39,799 bases of DNA from assembly GCA_000697335.1 (NCBI GenBank), contig JNEM01009037.1:1-39799 (forward strand). The letters are read 5' to 3'. Made by a program: the position numbers and the translations under genes. The notes beneath the pieces were generated by a model. That model saw only the letters and a program-made list of their open reading frames with translations. It searched no databases and was not told where the DNA came from. Of the stretch, positions 1-10,290 are shown one piece after another. Origin of the DNA: Conidiobolus incongruus B7586 (lineage: Eukaryota; Entomophthoromycota; Entomophthoromycetes; Entomophthorales; Conidiobolaceae). Every line of letters starts with the position of its first letter. The stretch's first letter is position 1.

Positions 1-758
1 TAATTTTAAATAAATATTTAATTATAATCTATAAACTAAAATAAATAATATTATTAAGAATATAAAAATAAATTACATATTATCAAATCTGAACAAAGTA
101 TTTATAAATTATTATTGGAGAATTAATATTTAATTTTATAATTTTATTAAATAATTTCTTATTTTTATTCATATTTAATTTTAATAGTATATTATAACTC
201 ACTTATATTTATTTAATAAATAAATTATTAATTGATAATAGTCTTAAATTTTCAATTTTTTAATTTAAATCCATATTTATATAAAAGTATTAAATTAAAC
301 TGACAAATATATTATATTTTGGATATATATATATTAAGATGATAAATTAAAAATTATCAAAATAATTTCATATAATTTGATAAAAAGATAATAAAATATT
401 AATTTAATTTTAAATGTTATCAAAAATTAAAGAATATAGCAAATATTAAATATAGAATAACTATGTAGTTAATAAGTTTCCTTCTCTATTAATTTGAATA
501 ATACACCAAATATAGTATATTGAGATATTATTTTAAAATACACCTGAGCTATTATAATTAAAGCACCCTATGAATTATCTATCATAGTTATCAGGATAAT
601 CTCCTATAACATTATCTTTTATATTATTACCTTAAATTTGAAATAATGGGAAATTTTTTAATTTCTAATTTTTCAAACATATTATTAGTTTGAAATAAAT
701 AAATATATACAAAGTTAATAGGAAATTATATATTTTTAATATATATATATATATATTA
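1..758. other. AT-rich spacer, no gene seen
   Basis: This stretch is almost pure A/T with stop codons in all frames and no recognisable motif. It ends in a short TA dinucleotide run (about 737-757) that abuts the left end of a mariner copy. I see no RNA gene or protein in it. Confidence 0.6.
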
Positions 759-1913
759 GTTTTTTTGATTAAAAAATTAACTTTTTAAAATTGGTTGTTT
801 AATTTAATCATGCTTAAACTAAATAGTAATCATCAAAAGTCTTTTATTTTGGTATTAGTAAAACTTAACCATAAACCCTATAAAATTATTTAAAATTTAT
901 AAGCAGCTTTTAATAATGAAGTATTATCTAAATCAACAATTTATTACTAGGTAAATTACTTTAAAGCTAAAAGAAAAACTATTTAAAACCTGTTAAAATC
1001 TAAAAAACTAACTTTAACTATCACTCTTTTAATTGTAAATAGAGTGAAAAAATATATTAAAAAGCACCTTTTTATTCTAGTTAGAGAATTATCTAAGTAC
1101 TTTAATATTAGTTTTACAGGTATTTTATATATTTTAAAGTTTAAACTAAAATTAATAAATAAAAATATAAAATAAGTAATTTATAATTTAACTAAAGCTT
1201 AAAAAAAGCTAGAGTAGTTATTGTTAAACAAAACCTATTGAAATATTACTAGAAGCTTAAACTTTTACAGCAAATAATTACAATTGATGAATCTTTAATC
1301 TTTATGTATAATCCTTTACCAAAACACAAATTAAAATGCTAGATTAAGTTAAATTAACCCCCTCTACAAATCCCTTTAAATAAATATTTTGTTAATAAGT
1401 GAATGTTAATTATTATAATAAATTATAATAGTATATGCTATTCTTATTTAGTTCTTGAAAGAAAATCAATTAATAGTAAATTATATATTGTTTTTTTAAA
1501 TAAAAATATTTTTAATTGGTGTTCTCAATATAATTTGAAAAAACCTATTATTTTACATGATAATTACAAAATACATAAATCTAAAGCTGTAAAAAACTTT
1601 CTAATTAAAAATAACTGGAAAAAACTACCACATCTAGTATATTCCCTTGATTATAACCTATGTGATTATAATTGCTTTAGGCAATTAAAAAACCAGCTTA
1701 CAGGAAAGAAAATTTCTATAGGAAAATTTAATTGGTTTGTGAAACATCAAATTTTAGTCTTTAATAAAAAGAACTGTTTTTTAGGTGTTAGAAGTTTGTT
1801 AAAAGTATAGCAAAAAGTTATTAATAATAAAAGAAACTATTAAATTTATATTATATATTTATTTTTATATATCATATATTCAAATGTTTATTTATTTTTA
1901 ATCACAAAAAATT
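759..1913 (+). mobile_element. Tc1/mariner-family DNA transposon, copy 1, decayed
   Basis: About 1.15 kb carrying a mariner-type transposase frame. The left end starts after a TA (757-758) with a run of seven T then GATTAAAAA. The right end near 1897-1913 holds the inverted form, TTTTTAATCACAAAAA, so the termini are imperfect inverted repeats of roughly 20 bases. The exact right border is uncertain by a few bases. A second copy starting at 39048 aligns from the first base: in both, the transposase start position lies about 50 bases inside the left border. Size and layout match mariner elements. The copy is dead: its frame holds about ten stops. Confidence 0.8.
810..1810 (+). pseudogene. Mariner transposase pseudogene (DD34D)
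   Basis: Mariner transposases cut and paste DNA through a DDE-type catalytic triad. From ATG at 810 the frame shows the N-terminal helix-turn-helix pattern (AAFNNEVLSKSTIYY), then a catalytic-domain start ITIDES (first Asp at 1286-1288). The open part, 1403-1810, has HDNYKIH, LPHLVYS and LCDYNCF. The Asp of HDN and the Asp of CDY are 34 residues apart, the mariner DD34D spacing, so all three catalytic Asp codons survive. About ten in-frame stops interrupt it, many where family members have Trp or Gln, and the frame shifts once around 1240-1260. The 135-residue open piece could be mistaken for a host gene; it is the C-terminal part of the transposase. Confidence 0.85.
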
Positions 1914-4900
1914 CCCATTATTAAAAATACAGAGTAATATTTGCAACTGGAGCACCATTGCTGCTATTATTTTAGGAACTTACCAACATATTAGACAAGA
2001 TGTTATAATAAACAGTCAAATATAATAATTATATAACAGTATATTAATATAATATTCTATCACAGAATATTTTTCTCATTTACTACAATGATAAATATAT
2101 AATCAACAAAATCTGTTGTTTCAATCACAGTTATCTAAGAACATAAAATTTATTCTGGTTAAATATATCTCAAAATAGTTCTCAAATGTAAATTTTTATG
2201 ATTTATATACTTATCATAATGGGGTCAATGTAAGCAAGTTGTTTCAGTGTAATCAGTGTCAAAAGGTTTTTTGTTTATTTGACAATGTTTCCCATTTTTA
2301 TATGTAAAAGTTGGTGATAGTTCAAATATAAAATAGGACAAGTTAAGGTAAAGTAGATAAGGAAGATAAGATAAGGCAAGAAGATATGATTGACAGGATC
2401 ATGATGATGACAAAGTGATCTGATCCATGAGACTTATACTGAATTTTGTACTCATTCGTAAATTTATAATTGAAATAATCTAGTGTGTATATGAAAGGTA
2501 ATTTTTTAATTTATGTATCAAAATAACTTTTTTATATCATTTAAATTATTGAAATTTTGATTTTATACTTGACCAAATTTGCTGAATACATTTGGTAATA
2601 AATGAAATGTAATTTGATAGACTGAAGGTTAATGTGTATCAAAATATACCTTGAAAAATTATTTATTTGCAAAAGTTGATTTCTAAGAATGTTTGAACAT
2701 ATACTTTACCTTTAACATACATAACTATGTAACTTTTATATTTAATCTAAAATGTAGAGAAAGTCTAAAATTTGAATCAATATGATATTAGAAGTGTAGA
2801 GTAATTAATATTAATAAATATAATTATTAAATCTCTCTTATCAAGTTATTGGAAATTGATGTAGATATAAATTAATTCTCTTTACAAAAAATCAGTTTTT
2901 TAGCCTTATTTCAAAAGCGTGTAAATAATGGTATCGATATAAAATATTGATACATTATACTATTAGATTTAATTTGAAAAGTTATATAAATTTTAATAGT
3001 TTTATTCAATTGGGCTAGGGGTATAAATTAAATAAAACCAAGTTTCCCTAGTGAGATTTATATATTCTTTTTAATTTGTTATTAAATATAAAACAATTTA
3101 TAAAAAGCTCTTCTATTATCTTATATCTCAACGTAATATATTTTAAAATAATATTAAAAGTTAGCATACATTTATATTGATTTAAAAATTTTTATAAATA
3201 TTAGTATTTCTATAATATATTTTATTTCACAAATACATCTTTTATATTAATAGGTTTATAGTTTAATTAGCTTTATTTAACCTAATTTTAAATTTTTTAA
3301 TAAATTTCATAAATTATAAATTTAAAATAATAAGTATTGAAAAATTACATGATGCATATTATGTATATTTAAGCAATTTATTTTTCTATTAACATCATTC
3401 TTTCAAGAAAAGTAATATACTGTATTATACTAAAAAAATTTTAAATATATTTAATAGAATAATACTATCTAAATTATTATTAATTTTCAATATAACAATG
3501 AATATCATTTAATATTGTTAAAATAACATGAATAAATATTTTATAAAATTATCAATATCAATTTTGAATTTAGTCTCAAATATTTATATTAAATATACAA
3601 TCATGATTTAAAATGAAAATAATATAATGATTTGATTTCAATTTATTATTTTGATACAAGAATGAACAGTAAAAAATAATCGATGAAATAAAAAATTCCA
3701 GATTGAAATATATAACGTTATAATGAGTAAAAAAATATGCAAAATAAATTTCTTATCCTTTCTCGGTGTACTTAATTTGAATAGAATATATAGCTCTAAT
3801 CCGCATTACATTTTGGCTACTGAACGTTTTTATTGAATTTCATTTTGTGAATAAAATATAAAATTGATTTATCATGAACTTGGAATATTCCAATTTAAAA
3901 TATTACTCTGTTTCAAAATATAAGCTGAATCTCAAAATATGTCATCTCTATCGATATTTTAGAATAATCGTTGTTTCATTAATTTTGGTAGAAAAATGAT
4001 ATTATATACAGAATAGGTGTTTTTGATAATATATTAATCAGAATGTATCATTTGATTTTATTCAATGAAATGAAAGAGATTCATTGAAAATTTATTTCTA
4101 ATAATTAATATATTAAAAGTAGACTAGGCTAATAAAATATAAGATTTAAATTATTTAATAATATTACATAATTGTTTATCTCTGGTTATGCTTTGGTTTG
4201 AGAAAAGCTTTACAATATGTGAATTTTGTGAAACAATAAATTGATTGAATTTATTAGGTTATAAAACCAATCTTTTTATTAAACATATATATTTAAGGTT
4301 TGGAAACATCATATAACTGAGTTTAAAGAATTGATACAGCTATAATAAATATATATAATATTTTATTGATGAGCGATATAATTTTAATCTCATTTAATAT
4401 CAGTTTTTGAAATTAACAAATTCATTTATATTAAGATTTTGAATCACAAATTCAACATGAATGAAATTTTCAAGTATAATCATTTAATCTGTATATAATA
4501 TAATTAGTATTTGGTTCATTGAGTTGATTTAATTGAAGAGACAAAGATTTCCTATTACTTTTGATATGACATCAAAATCATTCAAATAAAAGTAACATAA
4601 AACCCTATGTTATATAAATGAACATTGAAATATAATTCACTTTAACGATAATATATTTTAATTAATTCTCCGTAAATTGATTAATGAATAATTATTAAAA
4701 ATCGAATTTTTAAACTGATAATCATATTAAAAACCTGCAATCCTGATAATTAATTAATCAAAGTATATTTGTCGTTATATTTTATTATTTATATTGATAT
4801 TGAATATGGATTGAAAAAAATTTCAAGGTATACATTTTACCAGTTACAAATTCATTTACCAAATAAAGTATTAAATGGCATGAATTTGATTCCAGTTTGG

Positions 4901-5205
4901 CACAATTGTAGCATTATTCAAACAATATTAAATTTCATTGAAATGCATTATTATTATAAATATTTATATGTTATTTTAAATTAATTAAATAGTTACTCTT
5001 TTGTTTTGGTTTATATTTAATAGAATTAGAAAAAAAACTAAAATCCAGTTAAATTACTATATTAAAATGCTAGTTGATCCATTTTAACTAAAATTAGAAC
5101 TCAATTTTATTTAGTTTAATCCCAAATTAACATAAAATTTACTTGAGTATAAATAACCCTCAAATACTAAATATCTTTAAGAAGTTTTAATTTAATCGAT
5201 TCACA
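1914..5205. other. 3.3 kb AT-rich spacer
   Basis: No gene could be supported. Three patches stand out. 1930-2030 is less AT-rich and weakly coding-like. 2340-2460 is purine-rich with three GATAAG words. 3013-3052 has CTAGGG and CCCTAG as an inverted pair. The open frame at 4769-4984 has only low-complexity composition and no family motif, so I do not call it. Confidence 0.5.
2356..2375 (+). promoter_or_regulatory. Triple GATAAG cluster
   Basis: GATAAG occurs at 2356-2361, 2365-2370 and 2370-2375, inside a purine-rich run. WGATAR is the known site of fungal GATA factors. No gene start lies within 2.8 kb on the plus strand, so function is unproven and a simple-sequence origin is possible. Confidence 0.2.
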
Positions 5206-6920
5206 ATGACAACTGACATAATCTTAATAAATCAACAAATCTCTAATATTCATTGTACATTATGTAGAAAGAAAAAATTAAAATGTGATAGGAAATTACC
5301 TCAGTGTAGCAGATGTATAATGAATAATATTCAATGTGAATATGTTAAGAAGAGTAGATTTTATAAATTTCAATTTAAAATTGAAAATCCTAAAGATTTG
5401 AAAGCTTACCATAACCAAGGTAGTCTTATAATTATATATTAGTAATCGCTGTTAAATGATATTATATTCATTTAGTCAGTTATCAATTTACCAAATCCTT
5501 ATCTTTTTCAAATACGAACTGGAACCACAGCAATGATACGCTACTGTCACCGTTGTATGGGGCATCTTCAGTGGATGAAATTATTAGATTCGCATTTAAC
5601 TACCCATATACCAATTATTTCCAGATAGGGAATAATCTGAGCACTGACCAATACCTCAATCACAAAATCAAATATAGTTTGGACAAGTATCCTATCGAAG
5701 TAATTGGCAAAGATAATAAAAAAAATTTTATTATATATTCAATGTCGCCAACTGCTCGCCCGTTATATCTATTGACGCAAAAAAGTTTTTGGAATGAGTT
5801 GATAGAGTTGTATATACAAAACTTTCATCCTATGTGTCCCGTGTTTAGCTTGAGATACTTTGACCCAGATACAGCTCCATCTTATTTGTTAGCTGCAATC
5901 CATTTGGTTGGGTATATGTATCGTTCTGAGCGGCCAATATGTGTCACGGACTACTTGGAAAAATATATGGAAATTGCCACCAAGCAGTGTGTTTACCATC
6001 CGAGCATATCATCTCTCCAAACCCTATACATCATGGCGCAATACAGTTACTATTCAAATAATACTAACAAACGTCGTATGTACCAAAGTTGTCTTACACG
6101 ATTGGCATATACTTTGGGACTTCATCATCCTCTGAAAAATAATAGTCCATTGCTACGCTACGAAGCAGATTTAATATGGAGTAAAATCACCCTTCTTAAC
6201 CTCAATTTTTCAGGTGTATCGTTTGAACCCAATTACGTCGTGAATTACCCGCGATTTTTAACTGGCCTGAACCCCAGCTACCAATTACCCCACCCTAATT
6301 ACAATTTTGATCCCCAGAATGCGGAGATTTCGGATGTGATTGCATTGTGCATCACATACAACGCCATGTCCGTCGACGTCATCCTCCAGTACTATTGGGA
6401 CAATATCAGGACTGCAAATCATGTCGAGCGCATTTCGCACAAGTTGGAGACTAGATGCGACAAAGGTGATATGGAATTTCTGAAAGCATGCCAATTTTAC
6501 GATGATTTAATCCTAAAATACCCCGATCACAAAGATTCCATACTTGGGTTCAAGATCATGCTGAGCATATACTGCAGCATTATGGACATTCACTACTTTA
6601 ACCCAGATCCTGAAGATCCTGCCGAAATTAACCGAGAAAAAATCGATAAGTTGATCCAAAGTTGCCATATATTAATCACTATTATGATCAATAATCCAGG
6701 ACCAGCAAAATTCTATACTACTGGATTCTTAATAGCAGCAGGGCTAGCATATTTAAAAGGCTTAAAATTTGCAAATAAGCAACAAATCAATCTAATTTTA
6801 GCAGATTTGGAACTTTTAATCAATTGGATTTTGGAGAATGGAGACGATTCTGCGAAATTACCACTAGTGATTTTGAAGTATGGCAGGAAAGGTTGGCTAA
6901 CACATCAATTGCATTTGTAA
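5206..6920 (+). CDS. Zn2Cys6 fungal transcription factor (TF1)
   Basis: Predicted nuclear DNA-binding regulator of 552 residues in two exons, 5206-5419 and 5476-6920. The 56-base intron (GTAGTC...TTTAG) keeps frame. Exon 1 encodes the Zn2Cys6 binuclear cluster with Cys at 17, 20, 27, 34, 37 and 44 (spacing C-x2-C-x6-C-x6-C-x2-C-x6-C), the Gal4-type DNA-binding fold that reads CGG half-sites. Exon 2 resembles the fungal-specific transcription factor middle homology region, with conserved blocks SFWNELIELY, VFSLRYFDPDTAPSYLL and LTRLAYTLGLHH. The same blocks occur in TF2 at 22027, so the two are paralogs. The start context is CACAATGAC. The target pathway cannot be told from sequence. Its 3' end converges on GRP1 (minus strand). 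The intron just after the zinc cluster is absent from TF2. Confidence 0.88.
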
Positions 6921-7458
6921 TAATAAAAAAATAATCTAATAAGTGATTATTATTTATTTCGGATGAGTTTATTATTATAATTTGGTTATAAAATACTGCG
7001 AATAATAAACCTGAGATCATTACGAATGATGTAGTGCTAGTTATACGAATAATCGACTGTGCATCGCTCTTGAACATACTTGATCCGTTAGCTACTGAGG
7101 ATCCTGTACTTACAGTGCTCGCCATTGTTGCACTAGATTTTCCCAACATATTACTCATTGTTAATGCACCATTTAATCCTCTGACATTGGTCATGTCATC
7201 TGATTTTCCAGTAGCTGTTAAATTAGTTGTATTACCTTCTGCACCTAGAAAGCCTCCTATAACACCACCACCAGAGGGACCTTTTGGAACACCACTATCA
7301 GCATCTGGGGCTTCAGGAGCATTACTAACAGAGGCATCAACAGAACCAGAAACACCGCCTGGTGCACTATTTGCACCATTCGTATTCTGGGTACTTAATA
7401 AAGTAAGGGCCACAATTACAGGCAAAATAATCAAATTTAACAATTCCATAATATCCAT
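6820..7458 (-). CDS. Secreted Gly/Ser-rich protein with GPI-type tail (GRP1); stop codon lost relative to paralog
   Basis: Function unknown. From the first ATG (7458; alternative ATG at 7449 matches the paralog's start better) the protein begins with a signal peptide of about 20 residues (MELLNLIILPVIVALTLLS). A low-complexity region rich in Gly, Ser, Ala and Pro with a few N-x-S/T sites follows, then a hydrophobic end, VMISGLLFAVFYN, at 6985. That layout is typical of GPI-anchored cell-wall proteins. It is a paralog of GRP2 (9205-9837), with matching start, tail and 5' flank. GRP2 stops right after FYN; here that codon reads CAA (6982-6984), and the frame runs 54 codons further to 6820, overlapping TF1's coding end. 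A 61-base GT..AG segment (GTATTT...TTATTAG) could instead splice to a hydrophobic tail ending at 6897. I cannot decide between read-through, splicing or a dead C-terminus. Confidence 0.6.
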   Translation of the reverse strand: MDIMELLNLIILPVIVALTLLSTQNTNGANSAPGGVSGSVDASVSNAPEAPDADSGVPKGPSGGGVIGGFLGAEGNTTNLTATGKSDDMTNVRGLNGALTMSNMLGKSSATMASTVSTGSSVANGSSMFKSDAQSIIRITSTTSFVMISGLLFAVFYNQIIIINSSEINNNHLLDYFFIITNAIDVLANLSCHTSKSLVVISQNRLHSPKSN

Positions 7459-7479
7459 GAATTTTATATACAACTAATT

Positions 7480-8547
7480 ATCAAACACCTTTAATACTTT
7501 GAGTATAATTCAATACCTCTATGCTGGCAACAGGATAATAAATTATATATCAAATCCTGTATTTTTGAAATTTGCTATTATATCAAATAATATCGTTGTG
7601 CGCAAGAAAGCATTTGAATGAATACTTAATATATTTTAGATTGTGGAAATATCGTTTATATTTAATAGTGCATATCATAGATAAATCTCAATAATATTTA
7701 CTTTTATTATTTGTTGATCAAAATTGAATGGTTTACATAGATTCTGTCTCATACGATTCCCATATATATTTATTCAATTTTTGTGAAAATCAGTCATATC
7801 TGTAATCAATTTACAATAATCCTCTAATAACATAAAATAGTCCTTTTAGAAGCTATTACTAGTTTCACATAATTAGCTTTGACACTACGAATGCTCTAAC
7901 CCAATAGTTTCATAACATATTGTTATCACATTAAATATATTATAGAATCATATTGATATTTAGCACTTTCTCGGTTTGGGACTTGTTCTCACTGTTAGGA
8001 ATCAACTACTTAACCAATAAATAAATTATTTAACTTACATTCCTCTATCTCTAGCTCTATCAATTTTGCCTAAAGATTGTTATGCCAAATTTTTAGTCTA
8101 ATTTCAATATTAAAATTCAGCATATTTGCAAACATTTTTGATTGACAGCAACAATTTCTACAAATATCTCCAATCGCAATACTTGATGAATATTTTTAAA
8201 ATGATTACATATCAAAATATCCTTATAGAGACCACTTTGACCCAAATATTCATCATTGATAATTTTACTTTTATTACTTCAATATTAACTACTATGATCC
8301 TATCATTTTTTGATTTTAAAATTGGAATTGAGCTAAATTTAAAAAGATTTCATGCTGAAATTATAGGATAGATAAAATTTCTAATATATAACAATATATT
8401 AAAGTTGATAATATGTTGAGAATTTCAGTCTAATAATTTGTAATTTTAAATTGATAAAAATCTACCATTAGAATGAATTATATTGGGCGATTTTTTAAAT
8501 AATAGTTCTTAATCATCTAAAAATATATAAACACAATCCAAATATAG
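7480..8547. other. Spacer between GRP1 and the solo LTR
   Basis: The first ~50 bases (7460-7500) resemble the 5' flank of GRP2 (shared TTATATACAA and ATTATCAA words), so they are likely the duplicated GRP promoter/leader. The remainder is AT-rich. The small open frame 8126-8371 is rich in Ile, Phe and Leu with no motif and is not called. Confidence 0.45.
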
Positions 8548-8878
8548 TGTCGCGAGTCAGAAGGCTCCTTTCCTTCTAAATATGCTTACATCAACTGAAT
8601 ATAAAGGTCATTCTCTCCTCACATGATCAGCCATTTCAGCTCTGTTCTTTAATTAGCTGATGATACAAGCCATCCGAAAACCCATAAATCTCCTTACACT
8701 ATTCATTCTATATAAAACCCGGAATTAAAGCTTATCCTCAAAGCGACGAGCTTGATCTGCGTCCTCCCAGCTATTTACCTTAAATCAATAAACTCTCATT
8801 TTCCCTAACAGTTATCTGGAATTCCCCAAAACTCTTGTATTGTAATTAACCCGAACACGGCTTTCCTAACTCATGTTA
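8548..8878 (+). mobile_element. Solo LTR of an LTR retrotransposon (fossil)
   Basis: A 331-base island, visibly richer in G+C than its flanks, with LTR layout. It opens with TGTCGCGAGTCAGAAG and closes with an imperfect inverted copy (CTTTCCTAACTCATG...). Inside are a TATA-like box TATATAAA (8709-8716) and, about 75 bases later, AATAAA (8787-8792). It is flanked by a 4-base direct repeat ATAG (8544-8547 and 8879-8882), the target duplication expected for an insertion. No internal coding region is attached, so it is a solo LTR left by recombination. Family: probably Ty3/Gypsy-like by its TGTCRCGAG end, but that is inference. The eroded ends suggest it is not very recent. Confidence 0.65.
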
Positions 8879-9204
8879 ATAGGTTTACTTTCTTCTCTAG
8901 AATACATTGTAAATTATAAATTTTTCAAAAATCAATGTTAATCAAAACTTCCAGGGAAAAATATCTACTTAGATTTAGGTGACTATCTAAAGATATATTT
9001 TGAAATATAATTTATATTTTAAAAATATATAGAAACGAAATTATTATGCAATATTATTCTTATATTTCAAATCATTCATTATTCATTATACACTTTTTCA
9101 ATCTTTAATAAATTTTTTTCGAAATAATTATATTTTAAAATAAAAATATATTTTAAAGATTATGCTTTATTTGAGATAAGTATTATAAAAATTATGAATT
9201 ATTT
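8879..9204. other. Spacer downstream of GRP2
   Basis: About 330 bases of AT-rich DNA, including the presumed GRP2 3' untranslated region (minus strand). AATAAA-like words are present but not distinctive in this base composition. No gene seen. Confidence 0.5.
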
Positions 9205-9837
9205 TTAGTTGTAAAATACAGAGAATAATAAACCTGAAATCATTAGAATTGATGTAGCGCTAGTTACACGAACGACGGATTGAGCATCGCTTAGTGATAT
9301 GCTTGATAAGGTGGTGGGTCCTGAAGAGCCTGCGCGTGCACTGCTGGTCGTTGCCATACCGGGACGTCCAGAAGAGTTACCCATTGGAGATGCACCACCT
9401 GTACCTCCTGGGATTGTAGAGTTGCCACCGGCTCCCCCAATTCCTCCCATTCCTCCCATTCCTCCCATTCCAGGCATTGTGCTGTTCATACCACCGGGTC
9501 CTCCTGGTCCTCCTGGTCCTCCGGGACCACCCATGCCTCCTGCACCACCAATACCACCACTTCCTGGAGCACCTCCAGCTCCTCCCGGACCACCTCCAGG
9601 AGCGCCTGGAGCACTTGAAGTTCCTTCACCACCTCCTGGGGAACCACCAGGAGTACCTGGTGAACCTCCGCTAGGAATCAAACCAGGCATGGAAGTACCC
9701 ATTGGAGGAGCACCCCCAGCACCACCAGGAGCACCTGGGGCACCGCCAGGACCAGCAGCACCGCCATTGGTAATTTGACCACTTACCAAAGTAAGGGACA
9801 CGATGGCAGACAAAGTGATTGAATTCAACAATTTCAT
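9205..9837 (-). CDS. Secreted glycine-rich, probably GPI-anchored surface protein (GRP2)
   Basis: A 210-residue protein of unknown function. It starts at the first ATG (9837), giving the signal peptide MKLLNSITLSAIVSLTLVSG. The body (about residues 20-165) is extreme low complexity: GG, GGA, GGM and GGP tandem units plus NSTMP and NSTIP potential N-glycosylation sites. A Ser/Thr-rich stretch and a hydrophobic C-terminus (ILMISGLLFSVFYN, then stop) resemble a GPI attachment signal. Known cell-wall proteins with this layout sit on the fungal surface; a structural or adhesive role is only inference. It is a paralog of GRP1. Its high G+C comes from the Gly/Pro codon tract, which will be prone to unit-number changes by slippage. 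The opposite strand has a long proline-rich open frame that is a shadow of the repeats. Confidence 0.7.
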   Translation of the reverse strand: MKLLNSITLSAIVSLTLVSGQITNGGAAGPGGAPGAPGGAGGAPPMGTSMPGLIPSGGSPGTPGGSPGGGEGTSSAPGAPGGGPGGAGGAPGSGGIGGAGGMGGPGGPGGPGGPGGMNSTMPGMGGMGGMGGIGGAGGNSTIPGGTGGASPMGNSSGRPGMATTSSARAGSSGPTTLSSISLSDAQSVVRVTSATSILMISGLLFSVFYN

Positions 9838-9975
9838 ATTAATTATATACAAATTATCAATTAAAAAACACTAATAATTTTGGATTTTAGAACCTGACTG
9901 ATTCAATCAGTTATTTAAAAAGAAATTAGACCTAATTTGTAAGGAATATTGAAGATATGATGATGTATTTTATAC

Positions 9976-10140
9976 TCAATGAATATGCATTCCTCTCAAA
10001 TTCTCCAACTCTGGACCCGAATGTCCCAATTGTAACCATGCGGGGACTCCATGCGATCTATGTCCTTTCCCAAATGTCCAAATGGGAATTTCTTGGCCCC
10101 TTAAAATTAATTTTAGAAGTTCAACTTTTACTGATTTCAT
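9976..10140 (-). other. GC-rich island with short coding-like frame (possible transposon relic)
   Basis: About 9960-10180 is far richer in G+C than the surroundings. The minus strand can be read for 54 codons, including FGKGHRSHGVPAW and LQLGHSGPELENL, whose GH-x2-H and GHS pattern reminds me of the zinc-knuckle regions of mobile-element proteins. The plus strand has an overlapping 75-codon frame without recognisable motifs. The direct repeat CCATGCG occurs at 10036-10042 and 10049-10055. It could be a transposable-element fragment or the GRP2 promoter region. I do not claim a gene. Confidence 0.25.
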
Positions 10141-10290
10141 TTAGCTTTGGGGATCTTCAGAGAGGGGTTAAAAACAACTTTTAATTTTTTTTCTTGAAGT
10201 TTATTGATTTTGCATTGTTTTTTAAGGTTAATTCAATATTGGACTATAAATTAAAGGGTTGTGGATTGTGATTTCATTCAGCGTTCATAT

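Noticed and set aside
1403-1810. 135-codon open frame as a host gene
   Set aside because: It is the C-terminal part of a mariner transposase (HDN...CDY spacing) and continues the same reading frame upstream through stops.
4769-4984. 71-codon frame as a small protein
   Set aside because: Tyr/Ile-rich composition expected from AT-rich noise, and no signal peptide or motif.
7034-7477. 147-codon plus-strand frame over GRP1
   Set aside because: Antisense shadow of GRP1; the homology to GRP2 is on the minus strand.
8126-8371. 81-codon frame between GRP1 and the solo LTR
   Set aside because: Hydrophobic low-complexity translation typical of AT-rich spacer; no homologous frame beside GRP2.
9299-9778. 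159-codon proline-rich open frame on the plus strand over GRP2
   Set aside because: It is the complement of Gly-codon repeats (GGN/NCC) and has no signal peptide or start context; the minus-strand frame has signal peptide, tail and a paralog.
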